Assembly (NCBI RefSeq): GCF_030269645.1
Contig: NZ_BSTR01000001.1
Span: 115,740-179,739, forward strand
Source: Actinokineospora sp. NBRC 105648
Lineage (GTDB): Bacteria > Actinomycetota > Actinomycetes > Mycobacteriales > Pseudonocardiaceae
Length of the DNA stretch: 64,000 bases
Reading direction: 5' to 3'
The notes below the pieces were generated by a model. It was not told the origin of the DNA. It ran no database searches and saw only the letters and a program-made list of their open reading frames with translations. This document shows positions 56,801-64,000 of this stretch, in pieces. Numbering within the stretch: the stretch's first letter is position 1; each line of letters opens with the position of its first letter. Made by a program: the position numbers and the translations under genes.

Positions 56801-59800
56801 GTGGCTGGGATCCCTCAAGTCCAACATCGGTCACGCGCAAGCCGCCGCCGGTGTCGCGGGCATCATCAAGGTCGTCCAGGCGATGCGCCACGACACCCTG
56901 CCCAAGACGCTGCACGCCGAGCAACCCTCCCCGCACATCGACTGGAGCACCGGCAACGTCGCCCTGCTGACCGAGCCGCGCGCCTGGCCGCGCACGGACC
57001 GCCCGCGCCGCGCAGGCGTCTCGTCGTTCGGCGTCAGCGGGACCAACGTGCACACGATCATCGAGGAAGCGCCCGCGGTGCCGCCGGTCGAGCGCGCGGC
57101 GGCGCCGACACCCCCGGTCATCCCGTGGCCGGTCTCGGCCGGATCAGCGGATGCGTTGCGGGAACAGGTGAAGCGGCTCGCCGAGGTGGATGCTCCGCCC
57201 ATTGAGGTTGCCCGCGCGCTGGTCGCAACCCGTGCCGATCTGCCCCACCGGGCGGTCTTCCTCGGTGCCGAGAACCTGCTTGCCACACCGGCCGCCGAGG
57301 GGGTCGCCACACCCGGTCGAACAGCTTTCCTGTTCACCGGCCAGGGATCGCAGCGCGCGGGCATGGGCAGTCAGCTGCGCGAGCAGTTCCCGGTCTTCCG
57401 CGCGACCTTCGACGCCATCCGCGAGCGCGTTCCGTTCGACGACACCGCCATCGACCAGACCCAGCACACCCAGGCCGCGCTGTTCGCGCTGCAGGTCTCG
57501 CTCTACCGGCTCGTCGAGTCCTGGGGCTTGGTGCCCGATCACCTCGTCGGCCACTCGATCGGCGAGCTGGCCGCCGCGCACGTCGCCGGGGTGCTCTCCT
57601 TCGACGACGCGTGCACGCTGGTCCGCGCCCGAGGCCGCTTGATGCAGGCGCTCCCCACGGGCGGCGCGATGCTGGCCGTGGAGGCGGAAAGCCTGGAACT
57701 GCCGGACGGCGTGGACTTGGCGGCGGTCAACGACCCGCGGTCTCTGGTGGTGTCCGGCGCCGAGGACGCCGTGGCCGCGCTGGAGTCGCAGCTGCGCGCG
57801 GAGGGCCGCAAGGTCAAGCGGCTGACGGTCTCGCACGCGTTCCACTCGCACTTGATGGACCCGATGCTCGCCGAGTTCGCCCAGGTCACGGCCGGAGTGG
57901 CCTATCACTCACCCGCCATCCCGATCACCACGACGGCCGCGGGCGAGATCGACACCCCGGAGTACTGGGTGGGTCAGGTCCGCTCGACCGTCCGCTTCGC
58001 CGACGCGGTGGCGCAGCTGCCGGACGCGGGTGTCACCACGCTGGTCGAACTAGGGCCCGACGGCACGCTCACGGCGCTCGCCCAGCAGTGCCTCGACGGT
58101 CGAGAGATCGTCGCGGTGCCGACCCTGCGAGCCGACCGCGACGAGCCGACCACGGTGCTCAAGGCCCTGGCCACGGCGTTCGTCCACGGCGCCAAAGTCG
58201 ACTGGGCCGCCGTCGTGGGCGACGGCCCGCGCGCGACCCTGCCCACCTACGCCTTCGACCGCACCCACTACTGGCTCACGGCCGAACCCGAGGCCGAGGA
58301 CTCCTGGTTCTACCGCGCCGAATGGACCGAGATCACTCCCGGCGCGCCGGCGCGCGGGAAGTGGCTGGTGGTCGGGGAAGGCGAGCCCGAAGTCCTCGAC
58401 GCACTCCGAGTCGAGGGCATTGATGCGGTGCCCACCTCGATCGACGCTGTCGCCACTACCGAAGCTGACGGTGTCTTGGTCCTGCCCGCTGACGCGGCGA
58501 CTGTCCTGCGGGTGCTGAAGACCGCCAACGCGCCGGTCTGGTCCACGACCCGCTCCGCCGCGAGCGATCCCGACCAGGCCCAGGTCTGGGGCCTCGGCCG
58601 AGTCGCCGCGCTCGAGCAACCCCGCCAATGGGGTGGGCTGGTCGACCTCGACGGTGATCTCCGCGCGCTGCCACGGATTCTCACCGGGGGTGAGGACCAG
58701 GTCACCCTGCGGGACGGCAGGGCCCTGGGCAGGCGCCTGGTCCGGGCCGAGCGGCCATCCGGTCCACAGTGGACACCAATCGGTCCGGTGCTGGTCACCG
58801 GTGGTACCGGGGCGTTGGGCAGGCACGTCGCCCGCTGGCTGGTCAGCCGCGGCGCCACCCACCTCATCCTGGCGAGCCGCAGCGGCCAAGACGCCCCCGG
58901 CATCAAGGACTTCGTCGCCGACCTGGGCATCCGCGTGGACGTGGTTGCCTGCGACGTCGCCGACCGCGCGGCGGTGGAGCGGTTGGTCGAGTACCGGCCC
59001 GCTGTCGTCATCCACGCCGCCGGGATCGCGGGTACCACCCCGATCGCCGACACCGACCCGGCCACGTTCGCCGAGGACCAGCGGGCCAAGGTGCTCGGCG
59101 CCCGTCACCTCGACGAGCTCCTGCCGGACGCCGAACTCGTCCTGTTCTCCTCCATCGCGGGCGTCTGGGGCAGCGGCGGCCAGTCCGCCTACGCCGCCGC
59201 AAACGCTTTCCTCGACGCGCTCGCCACCCGCGGCCGGGCGAGTGGCCGCCGGGTCACCGCGATCGCGTGGGGCCCGTGGGCGGGCGCCGGCCTCGCGGCG
59301 GGCGAAGCCGAGGCGTACCTGCGTGAACGCGGGCTGCGGCCGATGGCGCCGGGCCGGGCGGTGGCCGCGCTCGGTGCCGCCCTCGCCGGGAACCAGCCGT
59401 GCGTGACCGTCGCCGACGTCGACTGGGAGCGGTTCGTGCCCGCGTTCACCAGCGCCCGGCCCAGCCCGCTGCTGGCCGCCTTCCGCAAGGAGGAGCAGCC
59501 CGACGGGCTCACCGACCTCGCCGTCGACCTGACCGGAATGTCTGATGTGGACCGTGAGCGGGCGCTGCTCGACCTGGTCCGCGGGCAGGCCGCCGCGGTG
59601 CTCGGCCACGACGGTGCCGCCGCCGTCCCGGCCCGGGCGGGCTTCGCCGACCTGGGCTTCGACTCGCTGACCGCCGTGGAGATCCGCAACCGGCTCGCCG
59701 AGGCCACCGGGCTGCCGCTGCCGACCGCGCTGATCTTCGACTACCCGACCCCGGTCACCCTGGCCGCGCACCTGGGCACCGAGTTGCTCGCCGCCACCCC

Positions 59801-60020
59801 CGACCCCGCCGAGGCCGAGCTGCGCCGCGCGCTGGCCGAGCTGCCGATCGCCCGCCTGCGCGAGGCGGGCGTCCTGGACGTGCTGCGCTCGCTGGCGGGA
59901 CTCACCGCCGCCACCACTGACCCCGCCGACCCCGCCCCGCCCGCCGAGTCGGCGGCCGAGATCGACCTGATGGACGTCGACGCCCTGATCCAGTCCGCTT
60001 TCGACAACCCGGGCGCGTGA
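35898..60020 (+). CDS. Giant modular type I PKS, modules 4-8 (8040 aa)
   Basis: ATG 35898 follows GGGAG by about 9 bases. N-terminal docking coil: [26 protein letters not shown]. Five modules: 4 (KS Cys206, AT Ser637, DH His917/Asp1074, ER about 1444, KR about 1614, ACP Ser1913); 5 (KS Cys2144, AT Ser2562, KR about 3028, ACP Ser3316); 6 (KS Cys3534, AT Ser3955, KR about 4373, ACP Ser4668); 7 (KS Cys4893, AT Ser5326, DH His5607/Asp5781, ER about 6128, KR about 6298, ACP Ser6581); 8 (KS Cys6806, AT Ser7220, KR about 7634, ACP Ser7923). All ATs carry HAFH, so malonyl. The tail has [17 protein letters not shown] and an acidic end, the same docking class as the truncated PKS at 2-4150. Anomalies are a tRNA-like segment in the module 6 linker and an AT-rich insert in the module 7 DH. 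No thioesterase. Confidence 0.98.
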   Translation: MANEEKLLDHLKFVTGELRQAHRRLREVEERDAEPIAIVAMSCRFPGGVGSPEQLWDLVAAGTDAIGPFPADRGWDLDGLFDPDPDVPGTSYGREGGFLPDAAEFDAALFEVSPREATAMDPQQRVLLQACWEVFERAGIDPKSLRGKPVGVFAGTNGQDYASVIAADPEAAEGYLATGSAASVLSGRISYTFGLEGPAVTVDTACSSSLVALHLAIRALRSGECTLALAGGVTVMATPAAFVEFSRQRALAPDGRCKAFGDGADGTGWGEGVGVLLVEKLSDAQANGHQVLAVVRGSAVNQDGASNGLTAPNGPAQQRVIRAALASAGLEPSDVDAVEAHGTGTRLGDPIEAQALLATYGRDRATPLWLGSVKSNIGHTQAAAGVAGVIKMVQALRHGVLPATLHADRPSSHVDWSAGAVELLTETRPWPAVDRPRRVAVSSFGVSGTNAHTILEQAPEPEPAAAAPAPALVPLALSGHTADTLRAQAARLAEFLAESDAALLDTAYSLVTGRAVLPHRAVVVAADRASAIAALTEVAQGRDLAQRGEAGVATPGKLVYLFTGQGSQRPGMGAELYREFPVFAAAVDAVRARVEFADDESVHQTVNAQAALFALQVGLFRLLESWGLRPDVLLGHSIGELAAAHVAGVLSLDDACALVAARGRLMQALPTGGAMLAVEADEVTLPAGVDLAAINGPRSLVVSGDEDAIDALEAQWRAEGRKVKRLTVSHAFHSHRMEPMLEEFARVAERLTFHPPRIPLLATATGAVDTPGYWVRQVRETVRFADAAARLPESARCLELGPDGVLSALVGTGVPLLRAGRDEPTTAVRALARVHTQGARPDWTALLPGGTRVDLPTYPFERHAYWPRATVRADVTAAGLGTADHPLLGAAVSLAAGGGLLLTGRLSASSHGWLTDHRVLGDVLVPGAAFVELALHAGEQAGCPTLDELAIEAPLVLSGTAQVQVSVGAPADDGTRAVQIHSRVDEGEWIRNADGVLSPAVITPEPLTWPPIAEPVDLTGFYERAAEAGFRYGPLFQGLTAAWQSGDELFAEVELPEPGHRDAARCGLHPALLDAALHPTGLDPARAGLPFSWSGVALHAVGATSLRVRITARGLDTYALTITDPTGAPVATVSALGLRKPTAVRPSDSLFALDWTHLSLVDSQATVLRAQPADWEPADAVVWRVPTGAVESTVVDGLTALRTWLDDDRFAESTLVVLTSGAVAAGPGDDVTDLAGAALGGLVRSAQSENPGRFLLVDADTEPTDAVIAGILALDEPQLALRGNEILAPRLARAATGLVPPESAAWRLEPGAGSLDELALVEVPDRELAPGEVRIAVRATGLNFRDVLIALGSYPERALMGSEGAGVVVEVGAEVADLAPGDRVFGLFSGGFGPSVVVDRRMVALMPSEWSFTQAASVPMVFLTAYYGLVDLAGLRAGESVLIHAAAGGVGMAAVQVARHLGAEVYGTASPAKWPATGLPADHLASSRDLGFADRFPAVDVVLNALAGEFIDATVRLLKPGARFIEMGKADLRADIPGYRAFDLGEAGPDRLAELLTEVLDLFARGVFTLLPVRAWDLRDAPSAFRFVGQGKHIGKNVLTVPQTFDPQGTVLVTGGTGVLGAALVRHLVAEHGVRHLVLASRRGPDAQGVAELLDLPADIRVVACDVADRTALGALLADIARDRPLTGVVHAAGIADDGVLAALTPERISAVLRPKAEAALALHELVGDVAVFAMYSSASSVFGSPGQANYAAANALLDGLAAHRRARGLAGSSLSWGLWAQASAISGGLDTTDLARATRIGGALSTEQGLTLFDAVLRSPLAHTVPVRFDPAVARGLTPLPALLRGLVRTQTRRAATATDASLADRLAALPAAERTRVLVAMVRTEVAAVLGHSTVDGIDPARPFKELGFDSLTAVELRNRLAGAAGLRLPATLIFDHPTPAALAAYLLSLMPDTQAAAPRARVATSTRVDEPIAIVGMSCRYPGGVESPGDLWRLVAEGRDVIGPFPTDRGWDLDSLYDPDPERVGTTYTRAGGFLDGVTGFDAALFGISPREATAMDPQQRLLLEATWAAFEAAGIEPGSVRGTSAGVFVGVASSGYGVNVRLPEGVEGHFLTGSSTSVASGRLAYTFGLEGPAVTVDTACSSSLVALHLAVQALRNGECDLALAGGVTVMVSPGIFTEFSRQKGLSVDGRCKSFAAGADGTGWSEGVGVLLVERLSDAQRNGHEILALVRGSAVNQDGASNGLTAPNGPAQQRVIRAALANAGLKPSDVDTVEAHGTGTALGDPIEAQALLATYGAERTEPLWLGSLKSNLGHAQSAAGVAGVIKVVQALRNGLLPATLHVDEPSPHVDWTAGAVSLLTSARPWHAGDRPRRAGVSSFGVSGTNVHTIIEEAPAAARPAGVKPTHPVPIAVSAHSPQALAAQVERLRALVERDPAIRPVDLAHSLAARQLQAHRTTFAALTREDVLAGLTPGTGGRASTGVAFLFTGQGSQRARMGTELHAAFPVFASAYDEIRARVDFGDALDQTGDAQPALFALEVALFRLLESWGLVPDVLIGHSVGELAAAHVAGILSLDDACALVSARARLMQALPTGGAMLAVEADGADGLDLPAGVDLAAVNGPRSLVVSGDEDVIAALEVQWRGEGRKVKRLAVSHAFHSHRMDPMLDEFARVAAGLTYHSPSIPILSTSDGDPTSPDYWVRQVRGTVRFADAVSRASVGTYLELGPDGVLSALVDHGIPTLRAGRAEVETLLAAVTAAHTRGAPLDLRALTPGGRRVDLPTYAFQRERFWLDIAPEVSEVPEFTADPAEALFWAAVDAGDVTTLATTLDLSTAGIDAVLPALATWRKGRQSQATVDSWRYQVSWVSVEAATPATGTWLVTDARVAKALRSAGVEVVEEPVPGLAGVVAVEPDLAEVLALVHAAEAPLWVLTRAAVSCVDAAGRPGAAQVWGLGRVAALEHPDRWGGLVDLPADLDTRAAARLAAVLGGSEDQVAIREFGAYARRLRLADSVAAQPWRPDGTVLITGGTGALGAHVARALASRGTPHLILTSRRGLDAPGAEALRVELVALGALVDVVACDVADRAALAELLTDEDIAAVVHAAGVTDDVAIAALTPERLTDVLRAKVDAADNLDELLPDAELVLFSSIAGVWGSANQAGYAAGNAHLDALAERRRAQGRRATSVSWGPWADAGMAARGDAADYLRKRGLRPLAPALAITALDAAVVDPAACVTVADVDWSRFAPVFTSTRPSPLLSLVAPEEHREADAGLLELSTVEFQVTLLDLVTKAVGAVLGHRTPVDPGIAFADLGFDSLTAVELRNRLAEATGLALPTTTAFDHPTATALATHLVVLLGGDAAPVAAPVAVATTEPIAIVGMACRLPGGVRSPQDLWDLVSAGADGISAFPTDRGWDVTGADFAALGGFVHDATGFDAELFGISPREATAMDPQQRVLLEACWELLERAGVNPTSLRGSQTGVFVGASNSGYGLGSDTPDEVAGHLLTGSANSVISGRVAYTLGLEGPALTVDTACSSSLVALHLAAQALRQGECTLALAGGVTVMPTPAAFTEFARQGGLATDGRCKAFAESADGTGWSEGVAVILVERLSDALAQGREILAVVRGSAVNSDGASNGLTAPNGPSQQRVIRQALANAGLVPSDVDAVEGHGTGTRLGDPIEAQALLATYGADRAEPLWLGSLKSNIGHAQAASGMAGLIKMVQAIRHGILPKTLHADTPSSHVDWSTGAVRLLSEPRDWPMTDRPRRAAVSSFGISGTNVHTVIEQAPIVESVAAHRVAPPVLPFVISARGPEALHARAAELRDLDMDPLDLAHSLATTRAVLDHRAVAFSADAVTALAAGHSAADLVTGVAVPGKLAFLFTGQGSQRPGMGHELRAAFPTFANAHDEIRARVGFADDDKIHQTVNAQAALFALEVALFRLVESWGLRPTALAGHSIGELAAAHVAGVLSLDDACTLVRARGRLMQALPTGGAMLAVEADEVELPAGLDLAAVNGPRSLVLSGDEEPIVALASELRADGVRVKRLTVSHAFHSHRMEPMLAEFAQVAAGLTYRAPRIPIFTTSSGEIDTPDYWVRQVRETVRFADAIDGLRTAGVTTMLELGPDGTLTALARQGGEGVFAPALRVDRPEPAALLHAVATAHVHGTEVDWSAVVAPWGGRRVDLPVYPFQRRRFWLDAAGRSTVDLDRYVVEWERLPEVAGERRRWAVLSADGVVPADLAEVLDAVGVRFGAPIDADGVLCLAERPEDLLHVVGLDIPVWGITRGAVAVAASDVPDPTASAVWGLGRVAALELPQWRGLIDLPSTVDDARLLRSVLSGDEDQVAVRETGAFGRRLRRAAKPAGARPWQPGTVLVTGGTGALGGHVARWLAGRGAAKIVLAGRRGPDAPGAAELVAELTALGAEAVAVSCDVADRDALAALLAEHPITAVVHTAGVIGASPLVETTADHLAEVLHAKVTGAANLHELCPDVDAFVLFSSIAGTWGSGGQAAYSAANAYLDGLAEHRRALGLAATSVAWGPWAGSGMLAAEDGEEYLRKRGLTAMSPERAIAALAQAVDHGETAVTVAQVDWDRFGATFTAARPSPLLSALMLHSTVNRRVAGSSPFADLPVAERLRAAITLVRTEAAAALGHDSADRVAPDRAFADLGFDSLTSVELRDRLVTATGLRLPAGVVFDFPTAMALAAHLVGDSTVDDVPAPVAVTDDPVVIVGMSCRFPGGIDSPEQLWELLVERRDVLGPFPTDRGWDLDTLVHPDPDHPGTSYVDRGAFLTAADRFDADLFGISPREAVAMDPQQRLLLETTWEVFERAGIDPRSLRGSRTGVFAGTNGQDYTRLTLAVDVPEGHVATGGAASVMSGRVAYAFGLEGPALTVDTACSSALVALHLAAQALRHGECTLALAAGVTVMATPGAFVEFSRQRGLAADGRCKPFSDNADGTAWGEGVGVLLVERLSDARRNGHPVLAVVEGSAVNSDGASNGLTAPNGPSQQRVIRAALASAGLRSSDVDVVEAHGTGTVLGDPIEAEALLATYGQDRVDPVWLGSVKSNLGHTQAAAGAAGVIKAVLALRHGVLPASLHAESPSSHVDWSTGALELLADPRPWPKRANPRRAAVSAFGISGTNAHVIIGDPPMSSTPEPIDGPAFWPLSAHTPLALTARAGQLATALSGELRSAVDVGRTLATGRAALSHRAVVLSGVPGLAALAAGTSGPGVVRGTARPGRPIAFLFTGQGSQRVGMGRVLHATFPVFAESFDAVCALVELDRPLAEVVFGSGGDLDQTVYTQAGLFALEVALFRLLESWGVVPDVLIGHSIGELAAAHVAGVLSLDDACALVSARGRLMQALPPGGAMLAVQADEVDLPAGVDLAAVNGPRSLVVSGAEDAVAALESQLRSEGGKVKRLTVSHAFHSHLMDPMLAEFAQVAAGLTYHAPRIPIATTASGDIDTPDYWVRQVREPVRFADAVADRDATYLELGPDGALSALVEDSTPLLRRDRDEVETALTALAHAYVHGATPDWAAVFQPWGGGGHVDLPTYPFQGERYWQHVPPTGDVTSAGLRSAGHPLLAAVLTPASGDGLVLTGRLSLATHPWLGEHRVHGTAVVPGTALLDIALHAGHLVARPVVDELTLHAPLALPERGAVELQVTVADAALTIHSRAGDGPWTHHASGTLAADNPTEHAAAETWSLDTADSVDLGDHYSRLSAAGLDYGPLFQGLRAVWLDDSPVQPVNNPDVHLSSRRIVERSAWAEVGLPGRPDAGDFGVHPALLDAALQAIAVVGSSSVGSDGAVGDGVARVPFSWSGVRLHATGATELRVRLAPIGPDTIAVRAVDADGALVLTIDSVTLRVTAATRPDSLFEVQWVPVPPAATQIGLAVVEPSTVDEALTAVRGGGDLVVLTRGAVAAIPGDDITDPATAAIWGLVRSAQSEQPGRFTLLDTDDTLPPSAAHGEPQAAIRDGQVLVPRLARFRPTPPPVTPWYLTPGGRTLTELDHTPVVEAPLAPTQVRLAVRAAGVNFRDVLITLGEYPEAADLGSEGAGVVTEVGREVTGLRPGDRVFGLLGAGFGLQATVDHRLLAPIPDGWSFAEAAAVPMAFLTAYYALVDLACVRPGERVLVHAAAGGVGMAAVQVARHLGAEVYGTASPAKWPATGLADDHLASSRDLAFAERFPQVDVVLNALAGEFIDASASLLRPGGRFIEMGKADLRDGIPGYRAFDLWEAGPDRLAEMLAEVVRLFDESALAVPPVRAWDIGDASSAFRHVAQAKHIGKNVLTVTRPIDPQGTVLITGGTGSLGGLLARHLVTAHGATNLVLISRRGPDAPGAAELADDLTALGATVEVIACDAADRAALAEVIAGRTLTAVVHAAGTVADGVIETLTQQQLHAVDDKVVAARNLHELTQGHDLALFVLYSSVAATLGTPGQGNYAAANAQLDALAQHRVARGLPAVALAWGLWDRASEISDTADRDRATRLGAPLSDAGGLALFDAAITAGRAHLVPANLDLTRLRGDVPVVLSGLTKAPVRRAAPARRIEAGRTVRSLTELIRAEVTAVLGHSTVDPERSFTELGFDSLTAVELRNRLGAATDLRLPATLVFDHPTPAALAVHLHALTEPRRPVAAEASDRRTDEPIAIVAMSCRFPGGIDSPEALWRVAADGVDAVGAFPTDRGWDLNTLFDNGKPGSTYARTGGFLDSAGAFDATLFGISPREALAMDPQQRLLLEAAWEVFERAGIDPLSVRGTQAGVFIGAAASLYGADIAAAEVEGHRMTGAATSVASGRLSYFFGLEGPAVTVDTACSSSLVALHWAVQALREGECTMALAGGVAVMATPGMFTEFSRQQGLAADGRCKSFSADADGTGWSEGVGMLLVERLSDAIERGHEVLAVVRGSAVNQDGASNGLTAPNGPAQQRVIRQALRRAGLTTSDVDVVEAHGTGTTLGDPIEAQALLATYGQDRETRLWLGSLKSNIGHAQAAAGVAGIIKVVQAMRHDTLPKTLHAEQPSPHIDWSTGNVALLTEPRAWPRTDRPRRAGVSSFGVSGTNVHTIIEEAPAVPPVERAAAPTPPVIPWPVSAGSADALREQVKRLAEVDAPPIEVARALVATRADLPHRAVFLGAENLLATPAAEGVATPGRTAFLFTGQGSQRAGMGSQLREQFPVFRATFDAIRERVPFDDTAIDQTQHTQAALFALQVSLYRLVESWGLVPDHLVGHSIGELAAAHVAGVLSFDDACTLVRARGRLMQALPTGGAMLAVEAESLELPDGVDLAAVNDPRSLVVSGAEDAVAALESQLRAEGRKVKRLTVSHAFHSHLMDPMLAEFAQVTAGVAYHSPAIPITTTAAGEIDTPEYWVGQVRSTVRFADAVAQLPDAGVTTLVELGPDGTLTALAQQCLDGREIVAVPTLRADRDEPTTVLKALATAFVHGAKVDWAAVVGDGPRATLPTYAFDRTHYWLTAEPEAEDSWFYRAEWTEITPGAPARGKWLVVGEGEPEVLDALRVEGIDAVPTSIDAVATTEADGVLVLPADAATVLRVLKTANAPVWSTTRSAASDPDQAQVWGLGRVAALEQPRQWGGLVDLDGDLRALPRILTGGEDQVTLRDGRALGRRLVRAERPSGPQWTPIGPVLVTGGTGALGRHVARWLVSRGATHLILASRSGQDAPGIKDFVADLGIRVDVVACDVADRAAVERLVEYRPAVVIHAAGIAGTTPIADTDPATFAEDQRAKVLGARHLDELLPDAELVLFSSIAGVWGSGGQSAYAAANAFLDALATRGRASGRRVTAIAWGPWAGAGLAAGEAEAYLRERGLRPMAPGRAVAALGAALAGNQPCVTVADVDWERFVPAFTSARPSPLLAAFRKEEQPDGLTDLAVDLTGMSDVDRERALLDLVRGQAAAVLGHDGAAAVPARAGFADLGFDSLTAVEIRNRLAEATGLPLPTALIFDYPTPVTLAAHLGTELLAATPDPAEAELRRALAELPIARLREAGVLDVLRSLAGLTAATTDPADPAPPAESAAEIDLMDVDALIQSAFDNPGA
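35998..41750 (+). other. PKS module 4: KS-AT(malonyl)-DH-ER-KR(B-type)-ACP
   Basis: Fully reducing. [12 protein letters not shown] and [21 protein letters not shown] and [18 protein letters not shown] with Tyr1751. The ER section [16 protein letters not shown] is shared exactly with module 7, and differs from the fully reducing module at 8850-14520 (EVFGTASASKWAATGL), so 4 and 7 are close duplicates. Confidence 0.87.
41815..45960 (+). other. PKS module 5: KS-AT(malonyl)-KR(ambiguous stereotype)-ACP, with dimerization element
   Basis: AT GHSVGE/HAFH. Dimerization element [16 protein letters not shown] at about 44330-44380. The KR has both TDD (Asp3110, Asp3111) at the B-type position and Trp3155 at the A-type position. 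The catalytic Tyr3163 is in [10 protein letters not shown] hydroxyl is predicted, but its configuration cannot be assigned from motifs. Confidence 0.85.
46015..50010 (+). other. PKS module 6: KS-AT(malonyl)-KR(A-type)-ACP
   Basis: KR lacks LDD ([10 protein letters not shown]) and has Trp4501 and Tyr4509, predicting an L-hydroxyl. The KR-ACP linker holds the tRNA-Asn-like segment (49723-49763). The ACP is otherwise normal ([12 protein letters not shown]). Confidence 0.86.
49723..49763 (+). other. tRNA-Asn 3'-half-like segment embedded in the PKS reading frame
   Basis: TTCGA (49727-49731), loop CTGTTAA (anticodon GTT at 49734-49736) and TCGAA (49739-49743) form a perfect 5-bp anticodon stem with a canonical 7-base loop. 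GGGTT follows as variable loop, then GCTGG and TTCGAGC as T-stem 5' strand and T-loop. Similarity stops after about 49763: the 3' T-stem should read CCAGC but reads CCCTT. There is no D-arm or acceptor stem, so this is a remnant and not a gene. It is translated in frame ([13 protein letters not shown]). Confidence 0.75.
52062..52205 (+). repeat. Near-identical AT segment, copy 1 (module 7), paired with 57744-57887
   Basis: 144 bases covering the C-terminal half of the AT, including the HAFH motif. By eye, 140 of 144 bases match the module 8 copy, with no gaps. Flanking AT sequence is much more divergent, which suggests recent gene conversion. Confidence 0.85.
53098..53168 (+). other. AT-rich in-frame patch with nested inverted repeats inside the module 7 DH
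   Basis: About 43% GC over 53101-53165 against over 70% around it. Outer arms are GTTCAAC (53110-53116) and GTTGAAC (53158-53164). Inner arms are GTGAACA (53119-53125) and TGTTCAC (53133-53139) with a 7-base loop. A TAGAAT hexamer lies at 53151-53156. It encodes about 20 residues absent from the other DH domains. It has the look of an operator/promoter region rather than coding DNA. Confidence 0.75.
55810..59780 (+). other. PKS module 8: KS-AT(malonyl)-KR(A-type)-ACP
   Basis: KR lacks LDD ([10 protein letters not shown]) and has Trp7757 and Tyr7765, so an L-hydroxyl is predicted. The AT shares a 144-base near-identical segment with module 7. The ACP (Ser7923) is followed by the C-terminal docking domain. 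Confidence 0.86.
57744..57887 (+). repeat. Near-identical AT segment, copy 2 (module 8), paired with 52062-52205
   Basis: The partner of the module 7 segment, offset by 5682 bases. The four differences lie in three codons (tcc/gcg, ggc/cgc, gcg/gcc). It ends where the two ATs diverge at gcg versus acg. Confidence 0.85.
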
Positions 60021-60037
60021 CGCGTGTGGAGCCGAAC

Positions 60038-63000
60038 ATGAGCCGTGAGCAGCAAGTCGTCGAGGCGCTGCGGGCGTCGCTGAAGGAAACCGAGCGGCTG
60101 CGCAAGCAGAACCGCGAGCTGGTCGCCGCGGCGGGGGAGCCGGTCGCGATCATCGGCATGAGCTGTCGGCTGCCCGGTGGCGTCGGCTCGCCGGAGCAGC
60201 TGTGGGACCTCGTCCTCGCGGGCGGTGACGGCATCACCGGCTTCCCCGGCGACCGCGGCTGGGACCTGACCAGCGAGGTCGAGTACGCGCGGGCGGGTGG
60301 GTTCGTCGACACCGCCACGGGCTTCGACGCCGCGCTGTTCGGCATCTCGCCGCGCGAGGCGCTGGCCATGGACCCGCAGCAGCGGTTGTTGCTGGAGGCG
60401 AGCTGGGAGGCGTTGGAGCGCTCGGGCCTGGACCCGCTGTCGCTCAAGGGTTCGGCCACCGGGGTGTTCGCGGGTGCGTCCACCTCGTTCTACGGCGCCG
60501 GTCAGCCGCTGCCCGCCGAGGTGGCGGGACACGCGCTCACCGGTACGCACAACAGCGTGATCTCCGGCCGGGTCGCCTACGCGCTCGGCCTGGAGGGTCC
60601 GGCGGTCACCGTCGACACCGCGTGCTCCAGCAGCCTGGTCGCCTTGCACCTCGCGGCTACGGCGCTGCGCCGGGGCGAGTGCGCGATGGCGCTGGTCGGT
60701 GGCGTGACCGTGATGCCGAACACCGCCGCGTTCGCGGAGTTCGCGCGGCAGAAGGGCCTCGCGCCCGACGGTCGGTGCAAGTCGTTCGCGGCGGCGGCCG
60801 ACGGGACCGGCTGGTCCGAGGGCGTGGCCGTGCTGGTGGTGCAGCGGCTCTCCGACGCGCTGGCCAACGGACACGAGGTCCTTGCGGTCGTCCGTGGCAG
60901 CGCGGTCAACTCCGATGGCGCGTCCAACGGCCTCACCGCGCCCAACGGGCCCGCGCAGCAGCGGGTCATCCGATTGGCGCTGGACTCGGCGGGGCTGGTT
61001 CCGTCCGATGTGGACGTTGTCGAGGGTCACGGTACGGGGACCCGACTCGGCGACCCCATCGAGGCGCAGGCGTTGTTGGCGGCCTACGGCCAGGACCGGC
61101 GCGAGCCGCTGTGGTTGGGGTCGCTCAAGTCCAACATCGGGCACACCCAGGCCGCGTCCGGTGCCGCGGGCATCATCAAGATGGTGCAGGCCCTGCGCCA
61201 CGGCGTGCTCCCGCGGACCCTGCACGTGGACGCGCCGACCCCGCACGCCGCGTGGGCGCGGGGTGCGGTGGAACTGCTTACCGCACAACGAGACTGGCCG
61301 TCGGTGGAGCGCCCGCGCCGCGCGGGCGTGTCGTCGTTCGGCGTGAGCGGCACCAACGCGCACGTCATCCTGGAGTCGCACGAGCCGTCGGCGCCTGTGC
61401 CGAGTACCCCGGGTGAGGGGCCCTGGCTGCTGTCGGCGCACACCCCGCAAGCGCTTGCGGCTCAGGCGGAGCAGCTGCGCGAGCTGCCTGGGTCCGCTGT
61501 GGACATCGGGTGGTCGCTGGCCACCACGCGGGCGTCGCTGGACGAGCGGGCCGTCGTGCTGGGTTCCCGTGCTGAGGGCCTGGCCGCGCTCGCGCGGGCC
61601 GAGTCGGCTCCGGGGGTCGTGCGTGGCACGGTGACCGATGGCGAGCTGGCCTTCTTGTTCACCGGTCAAGGCGCGCAACGGGTGGGCATGGGTACCGGTC
61701 TGCGCGCCGCGTTCCCGGTGTTCGCGGCGGCCTACGACGAGGTGCTCGACCGGGTCTCGATCGGCGACGACCTCGTGCGCACCGGCAACGCCCAGCCCGC
61801 GCTCTTCGCGCTGGAGGTGGCGCTGTTCCGGCTGGTCGAGTCGTGGGGGCTGACACCGGACGTGCTGGTGGGGCACTCGATCGGCGAGGTCGCCGCCGCG
61901 CACGTGGCCGGTGTTCTCTCGCTCGACGACGCGTGCGCACTGGTCACCGCGCGCGCCCGATTGATGGACGCGCTGCCCGCTGGCGGTGCGATGCTGGCGG
62001 TCGAGGCCGAGTCGGTCGAGCTGCCGGACGGCGTGGACCTGGCGGCGGTGAACGGACCGCGTTCACTGGTCGTGTCCGGTGCCGAAGTCGCGGTCGACGA
62101 GCTGGAGGCCCGGTTGCGGGCCGAGGGCGTCCGGGTGAAGCGGCTCGCGGTGTCGCACGCGTTCCACTCGCACCTGATGGAGCCGATGCTCGCCGAGTTC
62201 GCCGCGGTCGCGGGGCGGCTCACCTACCACCCACCGCGCGTCCCGATGATCCCGACCTCGTCCGGTGCGGTCGACACGCCGGACTACTGGGTGCGCCAGG
62301 TCCGCGAGACGGTCCGGTTCGCCGATGCCGTCGCGGGTTTGTCGAAGGGGACCCGTTGCCTGGAGCTGGGGCCGGACGGCGTGCTGTCCGCGCTGGTCGA
62401 GCACGGTGTCCCCACTTCGCGCGCGGACCGCGACGAAGCCGAGACCGTGCTCACCGCGATCGCGCGACTGCACGTCGTCGGTGTCCCGGTCGACTGGCGC
62501 GCGATCTTGCCCACCGGCAACCGAATCGCGCTGCCCACCTACCCGTTCCAGCGCGAGCGCTACTGGCTGGCACCCGCTGAGTCCACAGTGGATGACTGGC
62601 GCTACCGGATCGCCTGGCGACCGGTCGCACCCACACCGGCGGATGGTCGTGGCTGGCGGATCGTGGGCGAAGATCCCACCATCAGTCTGACGAGTTCGGA
62701 CGAGCCCGCGGGCGTGGTCGTGCTGCCCGGCGCCGACGTGGCCACCGTGCTCGACGTCCTGCGCACGGCCGAGGCGCCGGTGTGGGTGCTGACCCGGGGC
62801 GCGGTGTCCGTCGGTGCCGACGACCCGCTCACGGACCCGGCACAGGCGCAACTCTGGGGCCTCGGCCGGGTGGCTGCCCTGGAATGGCCGGACCGCTGGG
62901 GTGGCCTGGTAGACCTGCCCGGCGAGACTGATTCGGCCCAGCTCGCGGCTATTCTCGCGGGCTCCGAGGACCAGGTCGCCCTGCGGCCGCAAGGTGTGTT

Positions 63001-64000
63001 CGCGCGCAGGCTCGTGCCCGCGCCCGCGAGCAGTGGTACGCCTTGGCGGCCCACTGGTTCGGTGCTGATCACCGGCGGGACCGGTGCTCTTGGCGCGCAT
63101 GTCGCCCGCTGGCTGGTTGGGCGCGGTGCCGAACACCTGATCTTGACGTCCCGGCGCGGTGCGGCGGCGCCCGGCGTGGCCGAGCTGGTCGCCGAGTTGG
63201 GCATCCGGGTGGACGTCGTCGCCGCTGATGTCGCCGATCGGGCCGCTGTGTCCGCGTTGGTCGCCAGGCACGACATCACCGCTGTCTTCCACACGGCGGG
63301 CGTGGTCGGCACGGGTTCGCTGGCCGAGACGACCGCCGCTGAGTTCGCCGATGTCCTACGCGCCAAGGTCGATGGCGCGCGGAACCTGCACGAGCTGCTC
63401 CCCGAGGCGCACCTGGTGCTTTTCGGCTCTATTGCTGGGATCTGGGGAAGCGGTGGCCAAGCGGCGTACGCGGCGGCCAACGCCTACCTCGACGCGTTGG
63501 CGGAGCACCGACGCGGCCGGGCGACCTGCGTGTCGTGGGGTCCGTGGGCCGAGTCCGGGATGCTGGTCGACGAGGGCGCCGAGGACTACCTGCGCAAGCG
63601 GGGCCTGACGCCGATGGCCCCCGCGCGGGCCTTGGCCGCCTTGGGGCGCGCGCTCGACGCGGGGGACACCAGCGTCACTGTGGCCGATGTGGACGGTGAG
63701 CGGTTCGCCGCTGTGTTCTCCTCCGCCAGGCCGAGTCCGCTGCTGGCGGAATTGCCCTGGGTGCCCGCTGTCCCGGTCTCGACCTGGGCGGGTTCGCTGA
63801 CTGGTGTGTCCGATGTGGAGCGATCGCGGCTCGTGCTGGAGCTGGTGCGCACTGAGGTGGCCGCGGTGCTGGGGTACCGCGGCTCGGTCGAGGCGGCGAA
63901 GCCGTTCAAGGACCTGGGCTTCGACTCGCTGACCGCGGTCGAGCTCCGGGACCGGCTCGTCCAGGTCACCGGGCAGGCCTTGCCCGCGACCCTGGTGTTC
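60038..64000 (+). CDS. Modular type I PKS, 3'-truncated by window edge: module 9, KS-AT(malonyl)-KR(A-type)-ACP
   Basis: ATG 60038 lies 17 bases after the previous stop, with GGAG (60028-60031) as ribosome site. The frame is open to the last base (1321 codons seen). The N-terminal docking coil ([20 protein letters not shown]) is almost the same as that of the PKS at 4153. KS Cys196; AT Ser614 (GHSIGE) with HAFH at 707; KR NADPH loop about 1012, no LDD, Trp1136, Tyr1144; ACP Ser1297 in DLGFDSL. The residue before the KR catalytic Ser is Gly (LFGSIAG) instead of the usual Ser, which should not abolish activity. An L-hydroxyl is predicted. The window ends inside the ACP, so whether more modules or a thioesterase follow is unknown. 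Confidence 0.96.
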   Translation, partial: MSREQQVVEALRASLKETERLRKQNRELVAAAGEPVAIIGMSCRLPGGVGSPEQLWDLVLAGGDGITGFPGDRGWDLTSEVEYARAGGFVDTATGFDAALFGISPREALAMDPQQRLLLEASWEALERSGLDPLSLKGSATGVFAGASTSFYGAGQPLPAEVAGHALTGTHNSVISGRVAYALGLEGPAVTVDTACSSSLVALHLAATALRRGECAMALVGGVTVMPNTAAFAEFARQKGLAPDGRCKSFAAAADGTGWSEGVAVLVVQRLSDALANGHEVLAVVRGSAVNSDGASNGLTAPNGPAQQRVIRLALDSAGLVPSDVDVVEGHGTGTRLGDPIEAQALLAAYGQDRREPLWLGSLKSNIGHTQAASGAAGIIKMVQALRHGVLPRTLHVDAPTPHAAWARGAVELLTAQRDWPSVERPRRAGVSSFGVSGTNAHVILESHEPSAPVPSTPGEGPWLLSAHTPQALAAQAEQLRELPGSAVDIGWSLATTRASLDERAVVLGSRAEGLAALARAESAPGVVRGTVTDGELAFLFTGQGAQRVGMGTGLRAAFPVFAAAYDEVLDRVSIGDDLVRTGNAQPALFALEVALFRLVESWGLTPDVLVGHSIGEVAAAHVAGVLSLDDACALVTARARLMDALPAGGAMLAVEAESVELPDGVDLAAVNGPRSLVVSGAEVAVDELEARLRAEGVRVKRLAVSHAFHSHLMEPMLAEFAAVAGRLTYHPPRVPMIPTSSGAVDTPDYWVRQVRETVRFADAVAGLSKGTRCLELGPDGVLSALVEHGVPTSRADRDEAETVLTAIARLHVVGVPVDWRAILPTGNRIALPTYPFQRERYWLAPAESTVDDWRYRIAWRPVAPTPADGRGWRIVGEDPTISLTSSDEPAGVVVLPGADVATVLDVLRTAEAPVWVLTRGAVSVGADDPLTDPAQAQLWGLGRVAALEWPDRWGGLVDLPGETDSAQLAAILAGSEDQVALRPQGVFARRLVPAPASSGTPWRPTGSVLITGGTGALGAHVARWLVGRGAEHLILTSRRGAAAPGVAELVAELGIRVDVVAADVADRAAVSALVARHDITAVFHTAGVVGTGSLAETTAAEFADVLRAKVDGARNLHELLPEAHLVLFGSIAGIWGSGGQAAYAAANAYLDALAEHRRGRATCVSWGPWAESGMLVDEGAEDYLRKRGLTPMAPARALAALGRALDAGDTSVTVADVDGERFAAVFSSARPSPLLAELPWVPAVPVSTWAGSLTGVSDVERSRLVLELVRTEVAAVLGYRGSVEAAKPFKDLGFDSLTAVELRDRLVQVTGQALPATLVF
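60143..64000 (+). other. PKS module 9: KS-AT(malonyl)-KR(A-type)-ACP (ACP cut at the window end)
   Basis: The KS uses the short loop variant ([16 protein letters not shown]) in place of the longer DPDP...GTxYxRxGG loop. All catalytic residues are present. The ACP 4'-phosphopantetheine Ser codon is 63926-63928, and the sequence stops about 24 codons later. Confidence 0.85.

Noticed and set aside
59780-60020. Thioesterase at the end of the 8040-aa PKS
   Set aside because: Only an 80-residue docking tail is present after the ACP, and another PKS follows immediately.
63420-63440. Loss of the KR catalytic serine in module 9
   Set aside because: The sequence is LFGSIAG: the Ser before Ile is kept and only its neighbour changed, so activity is expected.

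Overview
This window is almost entirely one very large modular type I polyketide synthase (PKS) locus from a high-GC actinomycete. GC is about 70-75% by eye, with strong third-position GC bias, short gene spacings and GTG starts. A Pseudonocardiales-type host is an inference from codon and motif style, not something the sequence proves. No thioesterase, loading ligase, glycosyltransferase, P450 or pathway regulator gene is visible, so the cluster extends beyond both ends.

Layout. (1) 2-14757, + strand: the 3' part of one PKS gene (one module, KS-AT-KR-ACP) and a complete two-module PKS (KS-AT-KR-ACP, then KS-AT-DH-ER-KR-ACP). (2) 14762-19682: a four-gene accessory island. It holds a small unknown gene on the - strand, an acyl-CoA carboxylase beta subunit of the propionyl-CoA type, and an ABC exporter made of an ATPase and a large permease that overlap by 16 bases. 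(3) 19920-60020: two giant PKS genes. The first (5316 aa) opens with a KSQ-AT-ACP loading module and continues with modules 1-3. The second (8040 aa) carries modules 4-8. (4) 60038 to the end: the start of another PKS (module 9), cut by the window edge.

How it works together. The KSQ module, whose AT carries GHSQG and YASH motifs, should decarboxylate methylmalonyl-ACP to a propionyl starter. The neighbouring carboxylase could make the methylmalonyl-CoA. All twelve extender ATs carry GHS[IV]G and HAFH, so all predict malonyl-CoA. The backbone would therefore have no methyl branches from extension. Predicted beta-carbon states are: module 1 alkene; 2 and 3 hydroxyl (B-type KR); 4 methylene; 5 and 6 hydroxyl; 7 methylene; 8 and 9 hydroxyl (A-type KR). 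The upstream proteins add hydroxyl, hydroxyl, methylene. This points to a long, unbranched polyol chain. The line starts in the middle of the window, so the genes at the left end act late or at a position that gene order does not give.

Most unusual signals. (a) Several linkers and loops of the PKS genes contain in-frame patches that look like captured non-coding DNA: a tRNA-Asn 3'-half-like segment, an AT-rich nested inverted repeat, a DnaA-box plus GGGGCC-repeat linker carrying a TTA codon, and a 125-residue insertion with foreign codon use. (b) Two promoter regions, upstream of the carboxylase gene and of the loading-module PKS, share a heptamer direct repeat TAGGGGC-N14-TAGGGGT with identical 21-bp periodicity and similar distance to a candidate -10 box. 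(c) The 9-mer CCAC(A/T)GTGG occurs about 17 times in the window, against less than one expected from base composition, and often uses otherwise rare Thr codons.
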